This document shows, in pieces, positions 27,670-36,859 of a stretch of DNA of 64,000 nucleotides. A program made the position numbers and the translations under genes. Location of the stretch: contig JALBYC010000002.1 of assembly GCA_023212645.1 (NCBI GenBank), forward strand, positions 1-64,000, read 5' to 3'. Below the pieces are notes generated by a model. It was not told the DNA's origin and ran no database searches. It saw nothing but the letters and a program-made list of their open reading frames with translations. The stretch's first letter is position 1. Every line of letters begins with the position of its first letter. This DNA is from Farysia itapuensis. Its lineage: Eukaryota > Basidiomycota > Ustilaginomycetes > Ustilaginales > Ustilaginaceae.

Positions 27670-30363
27670 TCACTGAGGATACAAGCCGGCATTCTCCTGA
27701 ATATTGATATCTTGAGGGAGACGGTGGAACCAGCCTTCGCCTGTTCCGTTGCGCTTCGTCTTCCATCTGAAGTAAGCTTGCAATCTGTCGTCTGAGGGTA
27801 TAGATTCTGGGCTGACCCATTCGAGCAGCCAGGCATCGATCATGGGGATGTGGGTGCTTGCCAGTGCTGGAGGGATGTTCTCCTCAAACTCGAGCATGAT
27901 CAATCCGATCGTTTCGGGCAAAGGCTGAAGCTGAAGCTCTCTCATCCATCCCAATACGGTGAGCAGCTCCTCCTTGATAACGCTGGAAGGAGTAATGAAC
28001 TGCGAAGAATGATGCTTGTGCAGAAGCAAGCGGACGTAATTATCGAAAAGTCCGGCGTCGAAGACCAGACGCTCGGTTTTGGTGACGGGAGGAAGATTGG
28101 CTGGGGCTTCCGCAAAGAACGATCGAAACCAACGTTCCAGTCTATGTTCCGGCGAGTCGCCAGAGAAGAGCCAACTTCCCTTGGTTGATCCTAGCTCGGT
28201 GCAAAGCGGATTCTGATAGCCTCGCAGCTCTGGATGTTTGTCGTACATCAAGGACAGAAAAATTTCCCGTCCCAACTGTGGTTTTAAATCCGAAGATGCA
28301 GACTCTTGTTCACACGATGTCCTGAGGAGAAGACCAAGGATGAGTGAGTCCGGGAACAGCGTCATCGTCTGACAGTAGGTGGTCCACAGCATTTCTACAC
28401 CATACACGCCGGCTTGTCGGAGTCCAGTGATCACCACGTGTGCCAGAATTGGATCGGCTTCGAGCAAGATCCGTCTGGCGTGGATAGCGTCTGCGCAGGA
28501 TTTCACCGAAAGATCGCTGTCGAGATCCGACGCTGTTGTGTTGATAGTAGCAAGATCATAGTGTGCGTCTTCTGGAAGAGACTCGCCCATCATCACGCCT
28601 TGAACAAGCCAGATGTTTAGTTGCTGCATGGCCTCACGAACTTTGCCCAGCTGCAACAGGGCTCGTACCAGCAGGGTCAAGTTTGGAATAGTAGGGGCGA
28701 CTTGCCTGTCCAGCATCACTCTCCAGATCTTGGGAACGATCTCAGCTTGTCTCCTGCGGAGCATGCCTTGCATTGCAGCTGCGTATGCGGATGGTGAGCT
28801 GAAATGTTCGCCAAGTGAGGGTTTCAATCCAGGTGGAAGGCCTACATCTTCAGCTTGGATGACACCCGCTTTTCTAATGCCGATCATGGCAAGAAGAGAA
28901 TCAGCGGATACGGATGTCCGACTGTCCGACATTGCAAGGATGACACGCATACGGATGCTTCTTGAGTTACGCCAGTCGAAGTTACGAGCGGCAGCAGGGT
29001 CTTGCATGGTCAGAGCTTGATCAGCCCTTTCCAAGGCTCGCAATGAATCCCACAGCCCATCCTCTGTCCGAGCCATCGCTGAGGCATAGAGTAGGAGATC
29101 CGAGACTTTGACACGAGACGGATCTTCCTGAAGTTGCTGTAGCTCGTCGTAGAAAGTATTTATCGCGACTGCATCGGCTGAGCGGCCGAATGAATCAACC
29201 GATCGGCTGCCTACACTGATGCCCACTCTGCAAAGCCATCGCCTTGTTCTGGTATCTTCTCGTGGTATCAGCGATTCCAGCTCCCACAGAAAAGGGAGAG
29301 TGCAAAATGTGGGGGAAGACCGGGTTTTGGAGCCTACACTGCCAAATAGAATCTTTTCCGTGTCAAGACAGATATGCACGATGCTGCGATGGATCTCGGC
29401 GATATCAACATCACCGGCAATGTTTCGTAGCTCTTTCAAGAGATCCAGCACGGCTTTTCTTGTTCTACTATCAGCATGCGAGGACAAGTCCGCGATGAAT
29501 GGCAATATGAAATGGAGGTCCTCGGTTCCTGTAGTTGCTGCAGAGGATGCAACGAGACTAAGACAGATCTTCAACAGCTGCGAAGCATTGATCGGGCCTC
29601 CGAACTGAGTCAAAGCAAGATCGGACAGGCGCCGGAAAGCTAGACGATGTGTGTTGAGCACATCAGGACTGGCTGACTGGAACTGATCGGCCACTGAAGC
29701 GAAGACAGCAATGGCATCATTTGTCTCACCAACAGAGGCGACCAAGCTAAGGGCGTGATTGAGTACGAAGCCAGGCCAGGCTTCGTTGGGTACCCCCAGC
29801 ATCACGATGCGAACTGCTCCCCAAGAAGTAGCGACAAGTGCATTTCGATATGCCAACCATTCTTGCGTGCTGATTGACCATTCTGATAGACTTCGCTGAA
29901 GATGTGGGAGCAGATCGGCTTTTCGCGCGTCTACGTGTCCGGGCCATCTGTCTATGCCGCGGAGCGATTCCTCAAGTGTGAGTGCGGGTGGCGAGTACTC
30001 GCGGCGATTGGTTCTGAAAAGCGTTGTCATCACCTCCTCGAGACGTGGTGGATCCCGCTGTGACTTTTGCCGCTTTCTGCTCTTTGATCCCTTCCTATAG
30101 CTGAGAGGAAGTTTTTCACTGATGTCATCGCTGCCGCTTCTGCCTTGTACCGTTGCCGATTCTTGCGGCAACAGCATGGCAGATGTCGAGTACGAAGAAA
30201 CGCCAAGCAGAGATGTTGCTGGGCGACAAGTCCTCACTCGAGCACCGGTGAGAGCGATCCTGACGACATACTGTCTTCCTAGCGGCTCGATGGCGGCGCA
30301 GAACAGCGTCGCCATCGCTGCCAGTCGTCTACCGACAGAGAAAAGACGTTTGATCGACAGCAA
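27670..30363 (-). CDS. Large unknown protein, probably mitochondrial
   Basis: An intronless 897-residue ORF that I do not recognise. The N-terminus (MLSIKRLFSVGRRLAAMATL...) is basic, hydrophobic and free of acidic residues for over 25 positions, a good mitochondrial presequence. A basic patch (YRKGSKSRKRQKSQRD) lies near residue 90. The rest is predominantly helical, with repeated Leu/Ala-rich segments such as WLAYRNALVATSWG and LTLLVRALLQLGKVREAMQQL. It recalls fungal PPR-like or other helical-repeat mitochondrial RNA factors, but I cannot align PPR units by eye. It lies upstream of Tim10 on the same strand and is divergent from the yapsin gene. Confidence 0.75.
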   Translation of the reverse strand: MLSIKRLFSVGRRLAAMATLFCAAIEPLGRQYVVRIALTGARVRTCRPATSLLGVSSYSTSAMLLPQESATVQGRSGSDDISEKLPLSYRKGSKSRKRQKSQRDPPRLEEVMTTLFRTNRREYSPPALTLEESLRGIDRWPGHVDARKADLLPHLQRSLSEWSISTQEWLAYRNALVATSWGAVRIVMLGVPNEAWPGFVLNHALSLVASVGETNDAIAVFASVADQFQSASPDVLNTHRLAFRRLSDLALTQFGGPINASQLLKICLSLVASSAATTGTEDLHFILPFIADLSSHADSRTRKAVLDLLKELRNIAGDVDIAEIHRSIVHICLDTEKILFGSVGSKTRSSPTFCTLPFLWELESLIPREDTRTRRWLCRVGISVGSRSVDSFGRSADAVAINTFYDELQQLQEDPSRVKVSDLLLYASAMARTEDGLWDSLRALERADQALTMQDPAAARNFDWRNSRSIRMRVILAMSDSRTSVSADSLLAMIGIRKAGVIQAEDVGLPPGLKPSLGEHFSSPSAYAAAMQGMLRRRQAEIVPKIWRVMLDRQVAPTIPNLTLLVRALLQLGKVREAMQQLNIWLVQGVMMGESLPEDAHYDLATINTTASDLDSDLSVKSCADAIHARRILLEADPILAHVVITGLRQAGVYGVEMLWTTYCQTMTLFPDSLILGLLLRTSCEQESASSDLKPQLGREIFLSLMYDKHPELRGYQNPLCTELGSTKGSWLFSGDSPEHRLERWFRSFFAEAPANLPPVTKTERLVFDAGLFDNYVRLLLHKHHSSQFITPSSVIKEELLTVLGWMRELQLQPLPETIGLIMLEFEENIPPALASTHIPMIDAWLLEWVSPESIPSDDRLQAYFRWKTKRNGTGEGWFHRLPQDINIQENAGLYPQ

Positions 30364-30442
30364 CTGCAGTCAACTGAAACACTGAATCTACGAAGTACGA
30401 ACTACAGGCTACAAATACGGCGATCTGGACGATGTTCTAAAA

Positions 30443-30540
30443 CTTTGAGCTTTGAGCGCTTGAGCTTTGAGAAAAGTTGAACATGTAAGATCGCAAAAGG
30501 TGGATGGCGCTTTGCGCTTTGCGCTTTGCGCTTTGCGCGC
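30443..30540. repeat. Two adjacent 7-bp tandem arrays
   Basis: Approximate copies of CTTTGAG occupy about 30443-30471. Four exact copies of GCGCTTT then run from 30507 to 30534 and end in GCGCGC at 30540. The units share CTTTG, so they may have a common origin. Confidence 0.85.
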
Positions 30541-30990
30541 GCCTGAAAGCCGAAGCGAGTTTCCCCTCCACGCGAGCAAGAATCTGGGGGAACGGGACCC
30601 GGAAAGTCACACGGACACACGGCACATGCTGGCAACTTGGTCCCTGTGCCACCGAGGCAGCACACGTTGCATGCCATGCCGAGCTCAGTGCATGTCATTG
30701 TTCGCACGGCGAATTCTTGTGATTCTGCAGGACTGCACAAGCTTCTAGATTTGTGACCGAGCGAAGAAAAGAAATTAACGCAGTCGGCCGTTCTGGCGTT
30801 GCCGAGCGTTGAGTCGGCCTGCATGCCAGTCGTACATCACATAATTCGCGCCCAGCTGTCTTGGCGACGTGGTAAGCTCTGCGCTCTCGCTAGCGATCGG
30901 GCTCTGCGCAAAACCAACAAAAAAATACAAAGCCAGTTCTGATCGACCTGCCGCGCCCGCCCTGAATGATTTGCCGATCTGCCGCTGATT

Positions 30991-31007
30991 CACACACACA
31001 CACACAC
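30991..31007. repeat. CA dinucleotide repeat
   Basis: About eight uninterrupted CA units in the 5' flank of the aspartic protease gene. Confidence 0.85.
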
Positions 31008-31149
31008 AAACAGGGTCCCCTCTGTCACCGTGCCCTACAACGCACATGCCTCGTCAGAAGCATATATCCCTCGAGGTGCTCTTGTCATCAAAATTGCCAT
31101 CCGTCCCAGCAGCGCCTTCTCCCTCCTACAGCCCTTCCTTCCAGTCAAG

Positions 31150-32924
31150 ATGGTTTGCAGCGCTCTGTTGTTCTCCGCGTCACTCGTATGTGCTTCGGCG
31201 GTGCAAGCCTACGTGATGCCGTTGCAAAGTGCGTCTAGCAACGGCGACGTTGCTCAGGCTCATGGCGCGCGCATTGCTCCACGAGCTCTGCCTGAGGGTT
31301 CAGCCTCGCTTTCCATGCCCCTCTATCGTCGACATGGAGACTTGCACCCGCAGGTCGAAAAACGGGATCCCGAGCGTACACGAAGCTGGGCTTTCCGACA
31401 GGCAGACATCATGAGGTCCAAGTATGGCGCCCGAAAGAACAAACACGACAGACGTCAGACAATTGCCCTCACAGACGTCGGTCAGGACAGGTAAGTAATT
31501 TCATCTCGCCTTTTCGACGGAAGCAGTGGCCCTGACATATCTCCCACAGCTATTACTTTGCCCAGCTTTCTGTGGGGACCCCGGCCCAGAATTTCAACGT
31601 CATTCTCGACACTGGCTCAGCAGACTTTTGGCTTGTGGACTCTGCTTGTTCCTCAGCCAGTGGTTGTGCCTCTGATTTGATCAAGTTCAACACTGCCAGC
31701 TCCAGTACCAATGTTGGCTCCTCGACCCCCTTTGCTGTCACTTACGGTACAGGCGCGGTCAGAGGAACGCTAGCTGCTGACAAGGTCAGTCTGGCAGGCT
31801 ACACTGTCAACAACCTGACCTTTGCCGAGGCTTCCACTGTAGCTTCCAACACCATTGACTATCCCGCATCGGGTATCATGGGCATGGGTTTCCAGTCACT
31901 GGCCAGCAGCGGCGCCACTCCCTTTTGGCAGGTCTTGGGAAAGGAAGGCGTCCTTTCTGCCGATGTCTTTACCTTTCAGCTTGCCCGAAACATTGACAAT
32001 GTTGACATCACGGACGCAAACGTCAACAGCGTTCAGAACCCCGGCGGAGTGTTTACCTTGGGCACACTCGACTCAAACCAGTACAGCGGCGATATTACCT
32101 ACACCAGCATCCCAAACAATTTGCAAAACACTGCAGGACTGGGCTACTGGACTATTCCCCTTGGTGGCGTGTCTATCAATGGTAATGCTGCCAGTATCGG
32201 AAGCAACCCACTGGCGGCTATCGACACTGGAACAACTCTGATCGGAGGACCATCGTCTTCGATCCAGGCCATCTACTCTCTCATCAGTGGCGCACAGTCG
32301 GCTTCGGGCATGTCTGGCTACTACCTTTTCCCTTGCAGCACCACTCTGGACATTGAAATGCAGTTCGGAGGCCGAAACTTCCAGATGAACACCCAAGACT
32401 TCAATCTCGGACCCTACCCGTACACCACTTCGTCCACTTGTCTTGGCGCTTTCTTCGAGATCAACCTTGGTTCATCAGCATACGGCGTGCCGCAGTGGAT
32501 TGTCGGTGACTCGTTTCTGAAAAATGTCTTTTCCGTATTCGATGGTAGCGGTCGCGTTGGCTTTGCCAGTCTGAAGGGCAGCGAAGCTCAGACGGTAGCC
32601 CCGACAAGCAATGCAGTAGCTTCGGCCACTGCAGCGGCGACTTCCACATCAGCAGTCACAACAACTTCTTCCTCCTTTTCGTCCAGTCTGTCGAGCGCTG
32701 TACTTCCATCTGCATCGACCTTTGCTGCAGGCGTAACCAGCACGGCTGTTCTGGGCGGTAACAGTCTTCCGGTCCCATCCGCTTCCAGTGCCTCCGCGAC
32801 TACCACCCCATCTCTTTCCGGCAGCAGCGGTGCATCAAGCGCAAGCTCCTCTCGCCCGCCCACTGCTGCTTGGGCAGGCTCGCTTGTCGCTGCAGTCTTG
32901 CTCGGGGCGAGCATGTTTGTATAA
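31150..32924 (+). CDS. GPI-anchored pepsin-like aspartic protease (yapsin type)
   Basis: Secreted A1-family protease. Exons are 31150-31490 and 31550-32924 (59-nt intron, GTAAGT donor), giving 571 residues. A signal peptide (residues 1-20, MVCSALLFSASLVCASAVQA) and a propeptide of about 90 residues with dibasic sites (EKR, DRR) precede the mature domain. The two catalytic aspartates are Asp134 in ILDTGSADFW and Asp339 in AIDTGTTLIGG. The flap region contains YGTGAVRGTLAAD. After the second lobe come about 100 Ser/Thr/Ala residues and a C-terminal hydrophobic segment (WAGSLVAAVLLGASMFV), so a GPI anchor and a glycosylated stalk at the membrane or wall are likely. It may process wall or surface proteins. 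Confidence 0.93.
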
Positions 32925-32947
32925 AGCACACACTATGGATCTTTGGG

Positions 32948-32986
32948 CCCCCCTTTCTTCGCTTGGTCCCCCCTTTCTTCGCTTGG
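32948..32986. repeat. 20-bp tandem duplication
   Basis: CCCCCCTTTCTTCGCTTGG occurs at 32948-32966 and exactly again at 32968-32986. It lies in the short gap between the converging protease and methionyl-tRNA synthetase genes. Confidence 0.9.
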
Positions 32987-33012
32987 ATCAATACCATTAC
33001 AAGGACATTTTC

Positions 33013-34875
33013 TTATCTTGTCTCGACCTCGAGTTTTGGGAAGAGCTGTTTTACTTTGGGAGCGGTTGGGTCTCTCTGAACCACGTGTGACGTCAGCCTT
33101 CCCTCGGAATCTGTGAGAATGAGACTAGAGTAGTCTAGACGCTTGTGCGTGGGGATCAAGAGGGCGTCAAGTAGTTCCGACATTTTGCGCGGCATGACAG
33201 GATGCAGCAGCAGAGCGCTGATGCGCAAGGTTTCCGTGATAAGGATGACGGCTTCGAGAACGACTTCGACAGGGGTGTTGGGCGACCACGGCTCAACGCG
33301 CTGCATTACCTCGTTAGCTTGGCCGATGACGGTTTCCATAATTAACACCATGGCTTTAGCAAGCTCGAATGATTCGAAAAGCGCGTCGATTTTGGCAGGC
33401 AACTGAATCAGGGTTGACTCCAACGAGTCCATTAGCTGGACAACCTCGGTGTCGAGGTGGGGCACAACGTCGGATCGTCGGAGACGAGCAATGATCTGCG
33501 TTTCTGGGTTCTTGGCGAAAGTATCTAGACGCGCTTGAATCTTTGGCGCTAATGCTCGAGAAAGGAGATTACCGAGCTGTCCTTGAAGGTACTTGCGATG
33601 CAACTCAAGTAGCATGGCAGGACTGTAGTCGGCATCTGAGCCAAAATTTCCTCCGATCCGAATGAGAAAGTAGCGCAGGGTGTCGAGACCAAAGGTGTCG
33701 ATAGCGTCAAAGGGGTTGGCTACGTTCCCACGAGACTTTGACATCTTGGCTTTGTTCATCGTCCAGTGGGAGTGAACGAGGACTGTTTTGGGAAGCGGCA
33801 GATCTGCAGCGAGCAAAAAGGCAGGCCAATAGATGGTGTGGAATCGGGTGATGTCCTTGCCGACGATGTGGATATCAGCGGGCCAGGCGCTTGTCTCTGC
33901 TGAGTCAGACGCTCCAGGCAGCTTTTCCGCAGATGTGTTCCACGGGTAGCCGGTAACAGTGATGTAATTGGTCAAAGCATCGAGCCAGACATAGATGGAG
34001 TGGTCAGAGTCGTCTGGTACCGGAATGCCCCACGATAACCTCGAACTGGGCCTGGAGACAGACAGGTCGGCAAGGCCATTCTCAATCTCTTGTACCACTT
34101 CAGCATGCTTCTGCGCTGGCTGTATGGCTTTCGGATCTGATTTGAGCCAGCGCAGGAGAGGTTCCTGAAAGGCAGAGAGCCGAAACTTGTAGTTCTCCTC
34201 GGAGCTCCATTCCACCTTGGCGCCTGTTTCAATAGACTGAATTTGCTTTTCGCCCGTCTGTTCGTTCACAATCACCTCGTGTACCTGCGTATCCGGATAA
34301 AATGCTTCGTCAGATACGGCATACCATCCTGCATGGCTCCCTTTGTAGATATGTCCTCGCTCCTTGAGTGTCTTCCAGAGGTGGGCGACGGCAAGCTTGT
34401 GCTGTGGGTCGGTAGTGCGAATAAAGGCGGTATAGTCAATGTTGGCTGCATCAGCAAGATGCTTGAATCTCTTGCTTATGCGGTCACAAAGTGCCTGCGG
34501 GTCTTGCCCACTTGCCTCGGCGACTTTTTGAATCTTTAAGCCATGCTCGTCAGTGCCAGTGCACAGGAAGGCTTTGTGCTTTGAGGCGGTCGCCAACTTA
34601 GTGTCGAAGTGCGGGACAGGCAGTCCCTTGTGGTCAAATTTTGAGTAGCCCGAGCGGGTATAGGTCTGATAGCGGGTCAAGACATCGCCAATCACGTCCG
34701 AGTATAGATGGCCAATGTGTGGGTCAGCATTGACGTAGAATATGGGAGTGGTTACAAGATACGGCTTGAGATTCGCCGCGGTAGCACTTGTCGAGTTGAG
34801 CCTGGATGCAATGAATAGCCCTTCAGCTGATGGTCTTGGCCTTGCTCTTACAAAGCGTGAGAACGCAAGCATCAC
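33013..34875 (-). CDS. MSM1: Mitochondrial methionyl-tRNA synthetase
   Basis: Charges mitochondrial initiator and elongator tRNA-Met. It is an intronless 620-residue class Ia enzyme with a basic presequence (MMLAFSRFVRARPRPS). HIGH is at residues 53-56 in IFYVNADPHIGHLYSD and KMSKS at 377-381, followed by RGNVANPFDAID. The FLCTGTDEHGLKIQ block is typical of MetRS. No Cys-rich zinc knuckle is evident, fitting the mitochondrial/bacterial subtype, and there is no C-terminal tRNA-binding extension. It converges with the protease gene (88 bp) and is divergent from the next small gene (161 bp). Confidence 0.95.
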   Translation of the reverse strand: MMLAFSRFVRARPRPSAEGLFIASRLNSTSATAANLKPYLVTTPIFYVNADPHIGHLYSDVIGDVLTRYQTYTRSGYSKFDHKGLPVPHFDTKLATASKHKAFLCTGTDEHGLKIQKVAEASGQDPQALCDRISKRFKHLADAANIDYTAFIRTTDPQHKLAVAHLWKTLKERGHIYKGSHAGWYAVSDEAFYPDTQVHEVIVNEQTGEKQIQSIETGAKVEWSSEENYKFRLSAFQEPLLRWLKSDPKAIQPAQKHAEVVQEIENGLADLSVSRPSSRLSWGIPVPDDSDHSIYVWLDALTNYITVTGYPWNTSAEKLPGASDSAETSAWPADIHIVGKDITRFHTIYWPAFLLAADLPLPKTVLVHSHWTMNKAKMSKSRGNVANPFDAIDTFGLDTLRYFLIRIGGNFGSDADYSPAMLLELHRKYLQGQLGNLLSRALAPKIQARLDTFAKNPETQIIARLRRSDVVPHLDTEVVQLMDSLESTLIQLPAKIDALFESFELAKAMVLIMETVIGQANEVMQRVEPWSPNTPVEVVLEAVILITETLRISALLLHPVMPRKMSELLDALLIPTHKRLDYSSLILTDSEGRLTSHVVQRDPTAPKVKQLFPKLEVETR

Positions 34876-35036
34876 CCTTTGTAGCCGCCTCTAAGCCTGG
34901 TGACTTGGTGGCAGAAGAATGCACATTTTCAGCCCAAGACGATTTCCGAGTCCCGAGGGAGAAGAATGTGGAGTCTGAGACCAGGAAAGATGGCGCTGAC
35001 GAGGGCTCTCCTTGTCAACCGCTTAGTCCAGCCAAT

Positions 35037-35562
35037 ATGCTTGTCCTTCCCACGTTTCTTCGCATTTCTGCACGACGAGCAGTGCAGCCTCTGTCTAGCC
35101 TGCCAGCAGCACGGACAGCTTGGCCGTCGGCGCTTCAGGCGTCACGTCGGTATGCTTCATCGGTCGATCACGATAATGAACACATCCATAGCTCCATTTC
35201 ACCCTCGCAGCTGCCCGAAGGATTCGAAAAGCTAGGCACCAGCCCCAAAGCCATGAGTGCCATCTCCAAACTCATTCAAGTGATGAAAGAGAACGGCGTG
35301 GACTTGCAAAGCGGCGAGAAACCGAGCATGTTCCAGATGGTCAAACTAGCCAGCAACGCAGACGTCCGCCAAGCGACCACCAATGGTAAGTCCTTTCTCA
35401 ACATCAACCCTTTCGTGAAGAAGCCGGTACTGACTTGCGCTTATTCCGCTAGTAATGATGGAGCTCAAGGAAGCAGGTATCGATGTGTCTCCTGAGCGCT
35501 TGCAAGCGATCATGAACTCGCAAAAAGACTTCTTCAAGAAGGACTCAGACGGCGACAAGTAG
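35037..35562 (+). CDS. Small conserved-looking protein, probably mitochondrial
   Basis: Exons are 35037-35385 and 35453-35562 (67-nt intron, GTAAGT donor, TAG acceptor), giving 152 residues. The N-terminus (MLVLPTFLRISARRAVQPLS...) is rich in Arg, Ser and Ala and fits a matrix-targeting sequence ending near RRYASS. The body is short and helical: AMSAISKLIQVMKENGVDLQ, MFQMVKLASNADVRQA, and across the splice VMMELKEAGIDVSPERLQAI. It ends in a Lys/Asp-rich tail. I do not recognise the family. An upstream in-frame ATG at 34830 overlaps the MetRS start and is unlikely. It shares its promoter region with mitochondrial MetRS. Confidence 0.8.
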
Positions 35563-35674
35563 ATTTCTTCGTCTTATGAAATCTTTAACGTCATCCGCTA
35601 CACAGTCCAAATGGTACCTCTTGGTGTTTGAAACATGGTGCTGGAAGACTTTTAATATTACAGGGTGTTGTTGC

Positions 35675-36493
35675 TCAAGAGTCAATAGACATTGCTTCTG
35701 TTGCTGGTGTGACGGCAGTGGTAGCAGACGGTGGGGCGACTGCTTCGGGGTCTTTGGGCTTGGCTAGGCCATGACGCTCGAGAAGTCGGTCAATGTCTGT
35801 GGGACTAAAGATGCTGTGCTGAGATTTGCCGGTCTGCGAATTGAGCGTCAAGGTGGCGAATTCGAGCTTTTCGCTGTCTAGCGACGTGCTGTCCATGGTC
35901 TTGCTCAGCACTTTCACGGCGAGTGCCATTGCGTCTTGAATTCCCATATCTTCTTTGTAGTCTTGCTTGAGCAGGGAGGTGGCCGTGCCGTTGTTGTTGC
36001 CGATGCAGGTCGCTTTCCAACCAGAGTAGTTACCTGACGGATCTGAGTGGTACAGCTGGAAGTGGTGATGGTCATCGTATCCCGCATAGAGAATGGAGAC
36101 GCCGAACGGACGGAGGCCACCGTATTGCGTGTAGCCTTGCTTAAGGTTGCACAATTGCTGAGCGAGCTGTTCTACCGGCATGTCATCATCATAGCTGACC
36201 AGGTACTGCTGCGCTGCATTTCTCGCGTAGTTGACGAGCGAGTTGGCATCGGCTGTGATACCTGCGACACCGGCCATGACGTTGTCTGCCACAGCAAAGA
36301 TCTTCTCGCAGGACTGATCCTGCTCAAGAAGCTTGGATGTCACTTTCTTCTCGGCGGCAAGGACAATACCATCCTTGGCTAGAATGCCGACCACTGTACC
36401 GGCATGCGAGATGGCCTCCATCGCATACTCGACCTGGTACAGCCGACCTTCTGGTGAGAAGGTCGTGGTTCGCGAGTCGTACCGTCTAGACAT
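35675..36493 (-). CDS. PRE9: 20S proteasome subunit alpha3 (Pre9/PSMA4)
   Basis: Outer-ring alpha subunit of the 20S proteasome, 272 residues, intronless. The N-terminal alpha signature is YDSRTTTFSPEGRLYQVEYA. The blocks QGYTQYGGLRPFGVSILYAGYD and DPSGNYSGWKA are specific to the Pre9/PSMA4 branch. As expected for an alpha subunit, there is no catalytic Thr. The C-terminal ~30 residues (Pro/Ala/Thr-rich) extend beyond the conserved core. It converges with the small mitochondrial gene, 112 bp away. Confidence 0.96.
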   Translation of the reverse strand: MSRRYDSRTTTFSPEGRLYQVEYAMEAISHAGTVVGILAKDGIVLAAEKKVTSKLLEQDQSCEKIFAVADNVMAGVAGITADANSLVNYARNAAQQYLVSYDDDMPVEQLAQQLCNLKQGYTQYGGLRPFGVSILYAGYDDHHHFQLYHSDPSGNYSGWKATCIGNNNGTATSLLKQDYKEDMGIQDAMALAVKVLSKTMDSTSLDSEKLEFATLTLNSQTGKSQHSIFSPTDIDRLLERHGLAKPKDPEAVAPPSATTAVTPATEAMSIDS

Positions 36494-36859
36494 GGTATGC
36501 TGTGCTGCACTGTTGAGTCAGGAGAGCAGGTAGAGTGGACCTTTCGACAGTGTTGGACTCGCCCACGACGCTTGCATGGCCTCTAGTTCCGATCACCTAC
36601 TTTTGCTGCAATTGCTGCACAGACGTGTCTAGACGATCTAGCAATTCGAGCATTTCCGAGTTCCGATGCTGTTAGACTAATTCTGAGGAATAAATCGATC
36701 GATCGAGATATCGATGTACCGATCTAGACCGAGGTACCGATATACGTGAGCTACGTCTACGTGAGTACGTGGTAGAGGCGGGGAAGGGCAGAGGCTATGC
36801 GGGCAGATGCCAAAGAAGCCAGTGGCTATTCATCAGTACGAGTTTTGGGTCTTGGTGTA
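36494..36859. promoter_or_regulatory. PRE9 upstream region with palindromic CGAT/ACGT clusters
   Basis: Between the PRE9 start and the 3' end of the Ras-like gene. From about 36627 to 36772 the sequence is dense in self-complementary words: TCTAGA, CGATCTAG, a run of ATCGATCGATCGA (36694-36706), and ACGTGAG or ACGTGG several times (36744-36772). No Rpn4-type PACE element (GGTGGCAAA) was seen. Confidence 0.4.

Larger units (their letters stand above)
30364..31149. promoter_or_regulatory. Divergent intergenic region with simple repeats
   Basis: Lies between the unknown mitochondrial gene and the aspartic protease. It contains two 7-bp arrays and a CA run (listed separately) and a TATAT element at about 31072, some 80 bp before the protease ATG. 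Overlapping ORFs here have low-complexity products and are not believed to be genes. Confidence 0.5.

Noticed and set aside
30402..30824. 140-codon minus-strand ORF over the 7-bp repeats
   Set aside because: Its product is dominated by repeat-encoded residues and several overlapping ORFs exist in other frames. It lies in a divergent promoter region.
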